A DNA stretch of 48,288 nt from Candidatus Saccharibacteria bacterium CG_4_10_14_0_2_um_filter_52_9 (GTDB lineage: Bacteria; Actinomycetota; Acidimicrobiia; Acidimicrobiales; RAAP-2), in NCBI GenBank assembly GCA_903970515.1, contig CAJCJA010000032.1, forward strand, positions 1 to 48,288, written 5' to 3'. How positions within the stretch are numbered: position 1 is the stretch's first letter; every line of letters begins with the position of its first letter. A program made the position numbers and the translations under genes. The notes beneath the pieces were generated by a model. It was given only the letters and a program-made list of their open reading frames with translations. It searched no databases and was not told the origin of the DNA. Below, piece by piece: positions 35,342 through 43,437 of the stretch.

Positions 35342-35900
35342 CGCTAAGCGAGGCCGTCCCTCGCCCATGATGTTCGTGTCGATTGGTATCGGTGCCGTCA
35401 TCGCCATTGCCCTCATCAGCGTCGTGTCGGTGTTGACGGGTGGCAAGGTCACCTCGGGGTCCGCTCCCGTGACGTCCGCGCTCCAAGGAAAGACCATCGC
35501 CAATTTCTCGGAGAGCGGTCTTAATGGTGGCGTGGAGAAAGCTCCGTGGGAAAGCCATCGTCCCTCCGTGCTCGTGTTCTTCGCGAGTTGGTGCACCGTG
35601 TGTCAGCCCGAGATCCCGAAGGTGGCGACGTACGTCTCAACGCACCGACTCGGGCGAGTCGTGGTGCTCGGGGTCGACGCGGGTGACGCGCGCTCCGCCG
35701 CGCGTGCGTTCGTCAAGAAGGACCAAGTGACGTTTCCCGTGGCTTTTGACCCGAACGACACGGTCACGTCGGGCCTCTTTGATTTTGATGCGCTGCCCGA
35801 GACGGTATTCCTCAGCGCGAAGGGCGTGGTTGAGAGCGTGCATATTGGACGAATTCCCATCGCACAATTCGCTTCTGGCATAAGACAACTTCAGTCCTAG
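35319..35900 (+). CDS. TlpA/ResA-like thioredoxin
   Basis: A 193-residue protein with a single N-terminal membrane anchor (about residues 18-40, MFVSIGIGAVIAIALISVV) and a thioredoxin domain outside the membrane. The redox motif is WCTVCQPE in VLVFFASWCTVCQPEIPKV, and the cis-Pro region is FDALPETVFLSAKG. Proteins like this reduce apocytochrome c or CuA sites for oxidase assembly. The ATG at 35319 lies inside the end of ctaB (overlap of 23 bases), so the two are coupled and likely serve the same oxidase. Confidence 0.85.
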   Translation: MFLSEGTSAKRGRPSPMMFVSIGIGAVIAIALISVVSVLTGGKVTSGSAPVTSALQGKTIANFSESGLNGGVEKAPWESHRPSVLVFFASWCTVCQPEIPKVATYVSTHRLGRVVVLGVDAGDARSAARAFVKKDQVTFPVAFDPNDTVTSGLFDFDALPETVFLSAKGVVESVHIGRIPIAQFASGIRQLQS

Positions 35901-36628
35901 TCGAAGCGAAACGTCCGAGCGGCGAGGAGTGGAGCGAGGATCGCCCAGATGCCGAGCGAGACCCAATCAGCAATCGATGGATTGATTCCTCGGCCGAGAA
36001 CGCGATGTAGTCCTTCGGCGAGAGCACCCGAGGGGACGCCCACGACGATCCTCTGGATGAAGCGGGGAAGTGACGAGACCGGGATGACGATGCCCGACAA
36101 GAGCAACAAGACCAGGTAGAGCCCGTTACTCGCCGCGAGATTCACTTCAGCGCGAAGTTGCCCGGCGAGCAAGAGTCCGATGCCGGCGCATCCGGCCGAG
36201 CCGAGCAACAAGAGAGCGAGGACTTCAAATCCCCCGAGCGATCCGCCTCGGGGGTGCCACGACAGCGCGAGCGCCACGAGTGAGAGCACCCCCACTTGTA
36301 TCGCTTCGGTGACGAGAATGCCGCCGACCTTGGCACCGATGAGGCGACGTTGGCCCAGCGGTGTGACATAGAGCCTACGAAGCACGCCAAAGGAACGTTC
36401 GAAACCGGTCGCGATGGAGAGCGCGACGAGCGACGTCGAGAGAACACAAAGGGCGAAGATCCCTGGCGCGATGAAGTTGATCCGATGTGACGTGGGCGAC
36501 GACGTCACTTTCGCGAGCGAGAAGAACACCAACAACACGACGGGTATGCCAATCGTGAGCAGGAGCGTCTCGCCTCGGCGAATGTTCATTCGCACTTCGG
36601 CGCGCGTCTGGGCCCACCACGCGTTCAT
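35897..36628 (-). CDS. ABC-2 type transporter permease
   Basis: A 243-residue permease with six membrane segments of the ABC-2 type (first at about 22-40, then four close together, ending near 225). The family feature is FERSFGVLRRLYVTPLGQRRLIGAKV, the cytoplasmic coupling region. Its ATG overlaps the ATPase stop by four bases (ATGA). In mycobacteria a similar pair lies beside ctaA/ctaB and was first called an antibiotic transporter. A role in heme or cytochrome biogenesis is possible from this linkage; the substrate is unknown. Confidence 0.85.
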   Translation of the reverse strand: MNAWWAQTRAEVRMNIRRGETLLLTIGIPVVLLVFFSLAKVTSSPTSHRINFIAPGIFALCVLSTSLVALSIATGFERSFGVLRRLYVTPLGQRRLIGAKVGGILVTEAIQVGVLSLVALALSWHPRGGSLGGFEVLALLLLGSAGCAGIGLLLAGQLRAEVNLAASNGLYLVLLLLSGIVIPVSSLPRFIQRIVVGVPSGALAEGLHRVLGRGINPSIADWVSLGIWAILAPLLAARTFRFD

Positions 36629-37536
36629 GTGTCGCCCATTTCGCGTACTTCACCAATGAGAAAGAGATAGCGCTCCTCGAGTGACGCACGCGTGCGAAGC
36701 GACACCAGGGACAGCCCCGCACTCGTGAGAAAGTTGTTCACGTCCGCGATCCGTTCCGGTGACGACGCCACGTCGCAGCGCACTCGTCGAGGTCCGTCGA
36801 GGACCACGCGACATTGGAGAACCGTCGCGAGACCCACGGGGTCGATGGTTCCTGATGCTTCAACAATCATCTCGGGTTCGCCGGCGAGTTCGAGGAGCGT
36901 GCCGCTCGCCACTTCGTGGCCGCGGTGCAGCACGAGGAGACTGTCGGCGAGGCGTTCGGCCTCGTCCAGTTCGTGGGTGGTGATGAGCAAAGCGCACCCT
37001 CGTTGTTTTTCGGCGTTGATGATGTCGCGTATGACCTGACGACCCTCGGGGTCCACCGATGACGTTGGTTCATCGAGCACGAGGACGCGCGGTCGACCGA
37101 GGAGGGCAAGGGCGAGAAGGGTGCGTTGCTGTTCGCCCCCGCTGAGACGCCGCCACGGCGTGCGTGCGCATCGCTCCAGGTCGAGGAGAGAGAGCAACTC
37201 GTGGGTCTTGCGAGGAGCTTCGTAGTAGGTCGCCGTGAGATCAAGCACCTGGCGCGGCGTCATGGGGAACCAGACGCCTCCGCGCTGCAAGAGGGCGCCG
37301 GTGCGAATGACGACCTCTCGATGATCGCGCAGGGGATCGAGTCCGTGCACTCGCACCGTTCCCGACCCGGGAGCGCGAAAGCCCAACAGCGTCTCGACCA
37401 GCGTGGTTTTTCCCGCGCCGTTGGGTCCCAGGATGGTCATCACTTCGCCGTAGGCGATCTGGAGAGACACGTCGTCGACGGCGAGTAGAGGTCCGAAGGC
37501 GACTTTGAGATCTCGTATCTCGACGGCGTTACTCAC
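36625..37536 (-). CDS. ABC transporter ATP-binding protein
   Basis: A 303-residue ATPase. Walker A is GPNGAGKTT, the signature LSGGEQQRTLLALAL, Walker B VLVLDEPTSSVD, and the H-loop TTHELDEA. The C-terminal 80 residues extend beyond the ABC domain, as in DrrA/NodI-type exporters. It forms a complex with the ABC-2 permease encoded next, in a four-base overlap. It is divergent from serS across a 58-base spacer containing GAAAC and GTTTC in inverted orientation near 37545-37559. Confidence 0.9.
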   Translation of the reverse strand: MSNAVEIRDLKVAFGPLLAVDDVSLQIAYGEVMTILGPNGAGKTTLVETLLGFRAPGSGTVRVHGLDPLRDHREVVIRTGALLQRGGVWFPMTPRQVLDLTATYYEAPRKTHELLSLLDLERCARTPWRRLSGGEQQRTLLALALLGRPRVLVLDEPTSSVDPEGRQVIRDIINAEKQRGCALLITTHELDEAERLADSLLVLHRGHEVASGTLLELAGEPEMIVEASGTIDPVGLATVLQCRVVLDGPRRVRCDVASSPERIADVNNFLTSAGLSLVSLRTRASLEERYLFLIGEVREMGDT

Positions 37537-37594
37537 GACATCTGAAACTAGACGTTTCTAAGACGCGCCCAAGCCCGTCGATAGGCTGGCGGTC

Positions 37595-38902
37595 ATGATT
37601 GATCTCGTCCAACTACGTCGTGAACCCGATTTCGTCAAGGCAGCGCTTGCGCGCCGGGGTGTCTCGTCGTCGCAGATCGAGGAGATCATTACTCTCGACG
37701 TCGAGCATCGTCGCGTCTTGCAAGATGCCGAGGCGTTGCGCGCACAAATCAAAGAACTCTCGCGCGAGGTAGGTGAAGCGCGAAGAGATGGTGACGCGGC
37801 GCGCGCGGAGCACGTCGCCGAGCAGAGTCGAACCCTGGGTGACCTGGAGCGCGCGTCAAGCCAAACGCTCGACGCGCTCGCAGGTGAACTTCGCGAGAAG
37901 CTACTCATGATTCCCAATCTTCCGTCACCCGAGACACCTGACGGCGTCGACGAGAATGACAACGTCGAGGTACGTCGCTGGTGGGTGGGCATGGATAACG
38001 GCGAGCCATTTCCCACGTTCGCTGCGCATCAGCGCGTCGCGCACTGGGATATTGGTACGGAGCTGGGGATTTTGGATATGGAGACCGGCGTCAAGATTGC
38101 GGGTTCCATGTTCCCCCTCTATCGAGGTGCCGGATCGCGACTTCTCCGCTCCCTAGGTTCCTTCGCGCTCAATGCGCACGCGTCGGACTACGAGGAGATA
38201 CGCCCACCGAGCTTCGCCCTGACTGAAACGATGATGTCGACGGGTCACCTACCGAAATCCGCCGATGACATGTACGCCATTGAGCGCGACGATCTCTGGG
38301 CGATTCCCACGTCGGAAGTTCCTCTGACTTCAATGCACCGTGGCGAGATACTCGACGAAGCGCGTCTTCCCGTGCGACTCACCGCGCAGACGGCGTGTTT
38401 TCGCCGCGAGGCGGGAGCGGCGGGGCGCGACACGAGAGGATTGTTGCGAGTGCACGAATTCGACAAAGTCGAACTCTTTGCCTACTGCACGCCCGATCAA
38501 GCCCAAGACGCCCACGCGGACATCCTCGCGCGCGCGGAGTCATTACTCCAGTCCCTCGGGCTCACCTATCGACTCCTCGACCTGTGCGCGGGTGACCTCG
38601 GCACGTCTTCGGCGCGCACGATTGACCTCGAGGTCTACAGTCCCGGCGTGGATCGCTGGCTCGAAGTGTCGTCGGTCAGTTGGTTCCGCGACTTCCAAGC
38701 GCGCCGCGCGAACGTGCGCTATCGCACGAGCGACGGAACGACCGCACTCGTGCACACGGTGAATGGATCTGCCCTGGCGTGGGCGAGGATTTGGGCGGCT
38801 CTCGTCGAGACGTACCACCAGCCCGACGGTTCAGTGAAGCTGCCCGACGTGCTCGCTCCCTACATGGGCGATTCGCTGACGATCACGCGGAAGACTTGGT
38901 GA
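37595..38902 (+). CDS. serS: Seryl-tRNA synthetase
   Basis: A 435-residue class II synthetase. The N-terminal coiled coil (about 25-105) binds tRNA-Ser; the catalytic core contains RPPSFALTETMMSTGHLP, motif 2 in FRREAGAAGRDTRGLLRVHEFDKVE and motif 3 in NGSALAWARIWAALVETY. The motif 3 segment reads ALAWAR where most SerRS have GLAxGR, but the essential Arg is kept. The ATG at 37595 begins MIDLVQLRREPD, normal for the family. Its 3' end overlaps the convergent response-regulator gene by 20 bases. Confidence 0.95.
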   Translation: MIDLVQLRREPDFVKAALARRGVSSSQIEEIITLDVEHRRVLQDAEALRAQIKELSREVGEARRDGDAARAEHVAEQSRTLGDLERASSQTLDALAGELREKLLMIPNLPSPETPDGVDENDNVEVRRWWVGMDNGEPFPTFAAHQRVAHWDIGTELGILDMETGVKIAGSMFPLYRGAGSRLLRSLGSFALNAHASDYEEIRPPSFALTETMMSTGHLPKSADDMYAIERDDLWAIPTSEVPLTSMHRGEILDEARLPVRLTAQTACFRREAGAAGRDTRGLLRVHEFDKVELFAYCTPDQAQDAHADILARAESLLQSLGLTYRLLDLCAGDLGTSSARTIDLEVYSPGVDRWLEVSSVSWFRDFQARRANVRYRTSDGTTALVHTVNGSALAWARIWAALVETYHQPDGSVKLPDVLAPYMGDSLTITRKTW

Positions 38903-39614
38903 GTTCGAAACGATAACCCACGCCCCGCACGGTCGTGATGTGTTCGGGGTTCTTGGGATCGTCCTCGATCAGGCTTCGAAGTCGCTTGATGTGCACGTCG
39001 AGGGTCTTCGTGTCGCCAACGTAGTCGTTTCCCCAGACCCGATCGATGAGGACCTCGCGCGTTAGCACGCGGCCCGGATTCTCGAGCAGAAGTCGAAGCA
39101 AGGTGAATTCCTTTTTGCGCAACTTGATCTCCACGCCGTTGAGGAAGCACCGACGTGCGTCAATGTCCATCCGCAGCGGACCCTGCTGAAGGATTTCGTC
39201 ACTGGTCTCAGGCTGTTCGTGACCTTCGCGACGACGAAGCACCGCGCGAATACGTGCGACGAGTTCGCGTAATCGATAGGGCTTCGTGACGTAGTCATCC
39301 GCGCCGATCTCGAGCATGAGCACCATGTCGACTTCTTCGCCCTTCGCACTCACGATGATGATCGGTACGTCGCTCGATGTACGAATCGACCGGCACACGT
39401 CGAGCCCGGACACCTTGGGCAGCATCAGGTCTAAGAGGACGAGGTCAAAGGTGTCCTTGGCAAAGAGGGTCATGGCTTGTTGGCCGTCGCGCGCGACGCT
39501 CACCTTGAATCCCTCGCGGTCAAGACCAACGCTGAGGGCGTCGACGAAGGACTCCTCGTCCTCGACAAGCAGGATGTGGACTCTCTTTTCCGAATTGGTT
39601 TTCTTGGCCATCAC
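38883..39614 (-). CDS. OmpR/PhoB-family response regulator (RegX3-like)
   Basis: A 243-residue regulator. The receiver domain has Asp62 as phosphoacceptor in VLLDLMLP, acidic residues in VEDEE and Lys111 in YVTKPY; the winged-helix domain has LRKKEFTLLRLLLENPGRVLTREVL and VDVHIKRLRS-type recognition (here LDVHIKRLRSLIEDD), ending YRF. Pairing with a SenX3-type kinase suggests phosphate-starvation control as in mycobacteria, but pstS or phoU are not visible here. It overlaps the kinase by four bases and serS by 20. Confidence 0.9.
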   Translation of the reverse strand: MMAKKTNSEKRVHILLVEDEESFVDALSVGLDREGFKVSVARDGQQAMTLFAKDTFDLVLLDLMLPKVSGLDVCRSIRTSSDVPIIIVSAKGEEVDMVLMLEIGADDYVTKPYRLRELVARIRAVLRRREGHEQPETSDEILQQGPLRMDIDARRCFLNGVEIKLRKKEFTLLRLLLENPGRVLTREVLIDRVWGNDYVGDTKTLDVHIKRLRSLIEDDPKNPEHITTVRGVGYRFELTKSSA

Positions 39615-40906
39615 TGGTTCATTGGGAGTTCCAAGGCGAAGGTTGATCCCTCGCCCTCACGTGAGTCAACCACGACGGACCCACCGTGGTTCTGTGCGAC
39701 GTGACGTACGATGCTGAGCCCCAGTCCCGTACCGCCAGTCTCGCGCGCTCGACCTGGGTCGACGCGGTAGAAACGCTCGAAGATCCGCTCCAAATCCTTC
39801 GCCGGTATGCCCACGCCCTCGTCTCTGATCGCGATTCGAACCAGAGGACCCACGACCTCACCATCGTCGTTCGTCGTTGGCTCGACGCGATCAATGGAGA
39901 TGACCACGTTGCCGCCACTTGGTGAGTAGACGACTGCATTTTCGAGCAACGCGTGGATCGCCGAGATCAGTTGACGTCGGTCCCCCACACTTACGTAGTT
40001 CGTTGCGGGCTCGATGAAGTCGAGGGTGACGTCGTGCTGTTCGGCGGACGTGCGAATTCTTTCGATAGCGTCGGCGACGATGAGCGAGACCGGTACTGGC
40101 TCTCGCATGGGCGAGCCCTCGCTCTCAATCCTCGAAAGGTCGAGCAGGTCTTCGATGATCCGGTTCACCCGGAACGCTTCGGAGTTAATACGTTCGGCGA
40201 GCCGGTTCGCGACGGCCGGATCTTGCTCGAATTGTAGGGTCTCCGCGAGAAGGCCGAGTGCGCCCATCGGCGTCTTCAATTCGTGCGAGACGTTCGCAAT
40301 GAAATCACGTCGAATGTCTTCCAGACGTCGTCGTTCGGACACGTCTTCGATGATCGCGATGACGCCGAGCGGACGACGACCATCGTCAATGACTGACGCT
40401 CGCACGCTCAACGTGCGCCGCGGGGGCCCGTAGATATCAATCGTGCGTTCGGCGACGCCATTGGACCAACCCTCGGCGAGCACTTCGGTGACCGCCTGGG
40501 CAGCGATGGCGTCACCGTATCGGCTGGCCATGAGGTTCTCGGCTTGGTTGTTGCGAAAGATAACGCTGCCCGCCTCGTCGCAGAGCACGAGTCCGAGTGG
40601 GAGGGCGTCGAGCGACCGGCGAAGACGCACCGACTCGGCGCTCGATTCGTTGACGGCGAGCGATGCTGCGCCGGTGGCTTCTTCGAGATAATTCAAGGCT
40701 GACTCAACCTTGCCGTCGTCGTTGTGAGGCTCGACACCTAATCGTCCGCCGAGTGCCGTGAGTCGTTGCGCGATCGATCGGTGGCCTCGTCGCCGATTGA
40801 GACCTACGCCGACGAGGACCCCGAGCACGAGTACGCCTAACGCCGCGAGATACAAAAATACGGGTGCCCAATGGGACGTCAAATTTTTAGTCACGGCGAA
40901 GAGCAC
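39611..40906 (-). CDS. SenX3-like sensor histidine kinase
   Basis: A 431-residue kinase with one N-terminal membrane segment (about 15-36), a PAS domain (about 95-195, from RRSLDALPLGLVLCD to DVSERRR), HisKA with His208 in NVSHELKTPMGAL, and an HATPase domain (N box ALLENAVVYS, G boxes DEGVGIP and GTGLGLSI). The single membrane segment and PAS fit SenX3, which senses phosphate together with PhoU and the Pst system. It precedes the response regulator in the same operon, with the two genes overlapping. Confidence 0.9.
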   Translation of the reverse strand: MLFAVTKNLTSHWAPVFLYLAALGVLVLGVLVGVGLNRRRGHRSIAQRLTALGGRLGVEPHNDDGKVESALNYLEEATGAASLAVNESSAESVRLRRSLDALPLGLVLCDEAGSVIFRNNQAENLMASRYGDAIAAQAVTEVLAEGWSNGVAERTIDIYGPPRRTLSVRASVIDDGRRPLGVIAIIEDVSERRRLEDIRRDFIANVSHELKTPMGALGLLAETLQFEQDPAVANRLAERINSEAFRVNRIIEDLLDLSRIESEGSPMREPVPVSLIVADAIERIRTSAEQHDVTLDFIEPATNYVSVGDRRQLISAIHALLENAVVYSPSGGNVVISIDRVEPTTNDDGEVVGPLVRIAIRDEGVGIPAKDLERIFERFYRVDPGRARETGGTGLGLSIVRHVAQNHGGSVVVDSREGEGSTFALELPMNQ

Positions 40907-40983
40907 GAAATCATTCTCGCAGATGTGACCGAATCGACGGAACCGCGACCTTTGGGCAATCCCACCTTGAAAGGGAGTTCTCC

Positions 40984-41268
40984 ATGCTTTTCGCTGACGT
41001 CACACTCAGTCCATCGACCACTGCACTACCCGGGAGCGCGGCACTGCAGCAAATTGCCAACGGCGTCGCTGCGTGGGCACTCATCGGCGCACTTATCGCG
41101 TTGTTGGTAGGTGCCGCACTCTGGGCCGTCGGGAGCCACACGCAAAACATGCACCAGTCGGCGTCGGGTCGACGTGCGGTCATCACGTCGCTCGCAGCGG
41201 CGATCTTGATCGGCGCTGCGCCCAGCCTCATCAATTTCTTCTTTCACACTGGTTTGAGTGTTCACTAG
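40984..41268 (+). CDS. Small two-helix membrane protein, VirB2/pilin-like
   Basis: A 94-residue protein with two hydrophobic helices (about 25-52, GVAAWALIGALIALLVGAAL; and about 67-86, VITSLAAAILIGAAPSLINFFF) and a short loop with His/Gln between. This is the layout of VirB2/TrbC-type pilins and of the small first gene of actinobacterial type IV secretion clusters; sequence alone is not decisive. AAAGGGAG before the ATG is a strong ribosome-binding site. It is the first of five packed genes that follow a divergent spacer with the kinase gene; the next gene starts within its stop codon. Confidence 0.6.
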   Translation: MLFADVTLSPSTTALPGSAALQQIANGVAAWALIGALIALLVGAALWAVGSHTQNMHQSASGRRAVITSLAAAILIGAAPSLINFFFHTGLSVH

Positions 41269-42377
41269 TGGGTGTCCTGTGTCTCTTCTCGCCGGTCACC
41301 TGTGCGACGACGTCGGTCGCCAAAGCCACGCTCGGCGACATATTCAGTGCTCTTACCGCGTGGGTCCTCGACAGCGTCCAGTGGCTGTTGACGGCAGCTG
41401 GTCAAGTCCTTACGTCCAGCAGCGAACCTTCGACCGTGGTGAATGCGGCGAACCAGGAGTTCAACTCGTTGCTAGTTCTCTCACCAATTTTGTTGATCGT
41501 TGGATTGATGGTCACGACGCTGCAGGCCCTTCGACACGCCGACGCTTCGTCACTGTGGCGCGTGTACTTCGGGGTTGCGCCAGCGTGCGTCCTCGGCATC
41601 TTCCTCGCGCGCCCAATGACGCTGCTCGTACTACGCGCCGTAAATGAACTTTCCAGCACCGCCGCGCAGTCCGTCGTGCAAGATGAAGCAAAAATCGCAA
41701 CCACGCTCGGATCGCTCGCGACGCTCACGCCCGGCTTTGGCCTCTTCCTGCTCGCGGGAGGCGTCGTCCTGGGAGCTTGGCTTCTTTGGTGCGAACTCGT
41801 ACTTCGCACGGTGGTGCTCGCACTCTTGCTGGTCGTCGTGCCAGTGGTGGTGCCGCTGTCGACGTTTCCCTCCCTGCGCCGAATTGGTATCCGGCTCGGC
41901 GAGACCATTCTGGCGGTCGCCGCGAGCAAGTTTCTCATCGTCATCGCACTCACGTTGGGCTTCAACGAGTTGATGGGCGACTCAGCCAGTCTGGTCATCG
42001 CGGGCGCCGTGACGCTCTTGCTCGCAACGTTCTCGCCCTACGTCCTGTTGAAATTGATTCCCTTCGTCGAACAGTCGGCCCTTCACAATCTTGAAGGCAT
42101 ACGCCGCCGATTCAGCAACGGGATGAGCAATGTTCCTTCGTCGCCCGCCGTGGCGGCCGCGCGCTCATTGCTCCCTGATGCACCGGTGCCAGGGCCGGCT
42201 GAGCGGCCCGACGACCTCGGGCTCGACATGTGGGACGCGAGTCCCGAAGTTGAGTTCCCGGATGACACCGGTCCGCGACCCGCCGCACCCATCGGAACAC
42301 CGCGACTTCGTGGAGGTCACGCCGTAGTGAAATCCGACGACTTGGGTCCCGTCCTTGGCTGGCATTTTGACGAGTGA
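41268..42377 (+). CDS. TrbL/VirB6-like multi-pass membrane protein
   Basis: A 369-residue protein. The GTG at 41268 shares one base with the preceding stop; the frame extends upstream but that part overlaps the small gene. Residues 1-290 contain about six hydrophobic segments in the arrangement of TrbL/VirB6 proteins (segments around LLVLSPILLIVGLMVTT, PACVLGIFLARPMTLLV, LFLLAGGVVLGAWLLW, TVVLALLLVVVPVVVPL, and a final pair), followed by a proline- and acid-rich cytoplasmic tail. VirB6-like proteins form the inner-membrane channel of type IV secretion systems. The assignment rests on topology and neighbours. Confidence 0.65.
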   Translation: MGVLCLFSPVTCATTSVAKATLGDIFSALTAWVLDSVQWLLTAAGQVLTSSSEPSTVVNAANQEFNSLLVLSPILLIVGLMVTTLQALRHADASSLWRVYFGVAPACVLGIFLARPMTLLVLRAVNELSSTAAQSVVQDEAKIATTLGSLATLTPGFGLFLLAGGVVLGAWLLWCELVLRTVVLALLLVVVPVVVPLSTFPSLRRIGIRLGETILAVAASKFLIVIALTLGFNELMGDSASLVIAGAVTLLLATFSPYVLLKLIPFVEQSALHNLEGIRRRFSNGMSNVPSSPAVAAARSLLPDAPVPGPAERPDDLGLDMWDASPEVEFPDDTGPRPAAPIGTPRLRGGHAVVKSDDLGPVLGWHFDE

Positions 42378-43437
42378 GTACCTTGGCCTTGGCGAGACCG
42401 ACGCGGACGCGCGTTGGATTGGTATTCGTCGCCATCAAGCCGTCCTGATCGTCGCCGGCGTCGGCATCGCGGGCGACGGCGTGATCGCACAGCACCACAC
42501 ACTGCTCGAGGTCGCGCTCGGTGTCGCCGTCGTCATCGGTGCCGCACCGATGATCGATGGCCTTACGGTTTCTTTGTTCGTCGTGGTGTGCTGTCGGTTC
42601 ATGTGGCGTCGTCGTTGGAACACCATTGAGTGTTTTGACGATGGCACGTCGATGGAGATCCATGCTCGCGGAGTCGCGCACGTCATGGGTTTCGAGCTCA
42701 ATCACCGAGGTCGCCTAGACCTCTCGGGCTCGGACGTAGAGATGTCGGACCGACTCGCGGCGCTGGTCGTGGGATTGTCCGCACGAGGATCCTCGAGTCA
42801 CGTATCACTGCACGTGCGATCGGGCGAACACCAGGCATCGACGATGTTGGCGTTGGAGCGTCACGTAAGTCATCAAGAAGGATGGACGCAGAACCGCTCG
42901 ATGCTCGAGGCGTTCATTGGCGCCAATGCAGATGGCCAAGCTTCGGGTTTTCTCGAACGATGGACGTATATACGTCAGGCGTCAGGATTGGCGCGAGTTC
43001 TTCGCGTCATTGACTTCAACGCCGCAAGCAGTTCACTCGCGATCTTTGAGCGCGTGCAGATGAACGGGCGACGACCGGCCATTGCATTGCATATCGACGT
43101 GCTCGCGGGAACCAAAGCGCAGCGAGTCGCATCGCGTGCAGTGCACCGATTAGGTAGCGACGGTGCCGTTGCGACGGCCGCGGGATTCCGGCGAACGGCG
43201 AAGGCCGATCGTGCGCTTCATCGCCTGGCCCAGCGTGAAGACGTCATCGTGAGCGGTCAGGCGTTGCTGCGCATCGGCGCGTTCATCGTGGTGCGTGCAA
43301 CGTCAGTTGGCGAACTTCGCCGCGCGGTGAAGGACGTCATTCAGAGTTGCGAGGAATCTGGCTTGCGCGTGGAGCGAGGCATCGGAGTACAGGCCTTGTG
43401 GTATTGCTTCCAGCTTCCCGGTGGTCCAGGGTGGTAG
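42367..43437 (+). CDS. SCO6880/PrgI-like membrane protein of type IV secretion
   Basis: A 356-residue protein with two or three hydrophobic segments near the N-terminus (about 18-70) and a soluble C-terminal part that ends LPGGPGW. The position directly before a VirB4-like ATPase and the N-terminal membrane hairpin fit the SCO6880/PrgI proteins of actinobacterial type IV systems; the C-terminal part could correspond to the N-terminal domain of VirB4. I find no sharp sequence motif. The start is uncertain: TTG at 42367 (within the preceding gene's end) or 42355. Its stop lies inside the start of the next gene. Confidence 0.55.
   Translation: MTSEYLGLGETDADARWIGIRRHQAVLIVAGVGIAGDGVIAQHHTLLEVALGVAVVIGAAPMIDGLTVSLFVVVCCRFMWRRRWNTIECFDDGTSMEIHARGVAHVMGFELNHRGRLDLSGSDVEMSDRLAALVVGLSARGSSSHVSLHVRSGEHQASTMLALERHVSHQEGWTQNRSMLEAFIGANADGQASGFLERWTYIRQASGLARVLRVIDFNAASSSLAIFERVQMNGRRPAIALHIDVLAGTKAQRVASRAVHRLGSDGAVATAAGFRRTAKADRALHRLAQREDVIVSGQALLRIGAFIVVRATSVGELRRAVKDVIQSCEESGLRVERGIGVQALWYCFQLPGGPGW

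Noticed and set aside
34487-35596. 369-codon minus-strand open frame opposite ctaB and the TlpA-like gene
   Set aside because: The protein is low-complexity, rich in Arg and His, with no membrane or domain pattern, and lies antisense to two clearly recognised genes; open antisense frames are common in high-G+C DNA.
41073-41267. Upstream extension of the TrbL-like gene inside the pilin-like gene
   Set aside because: The extra part is basic and non-membranous, a shadow of the two-helix peptide; the GTG at 41268 gives a one-base stop-start overlap in line with the rest of the operon.
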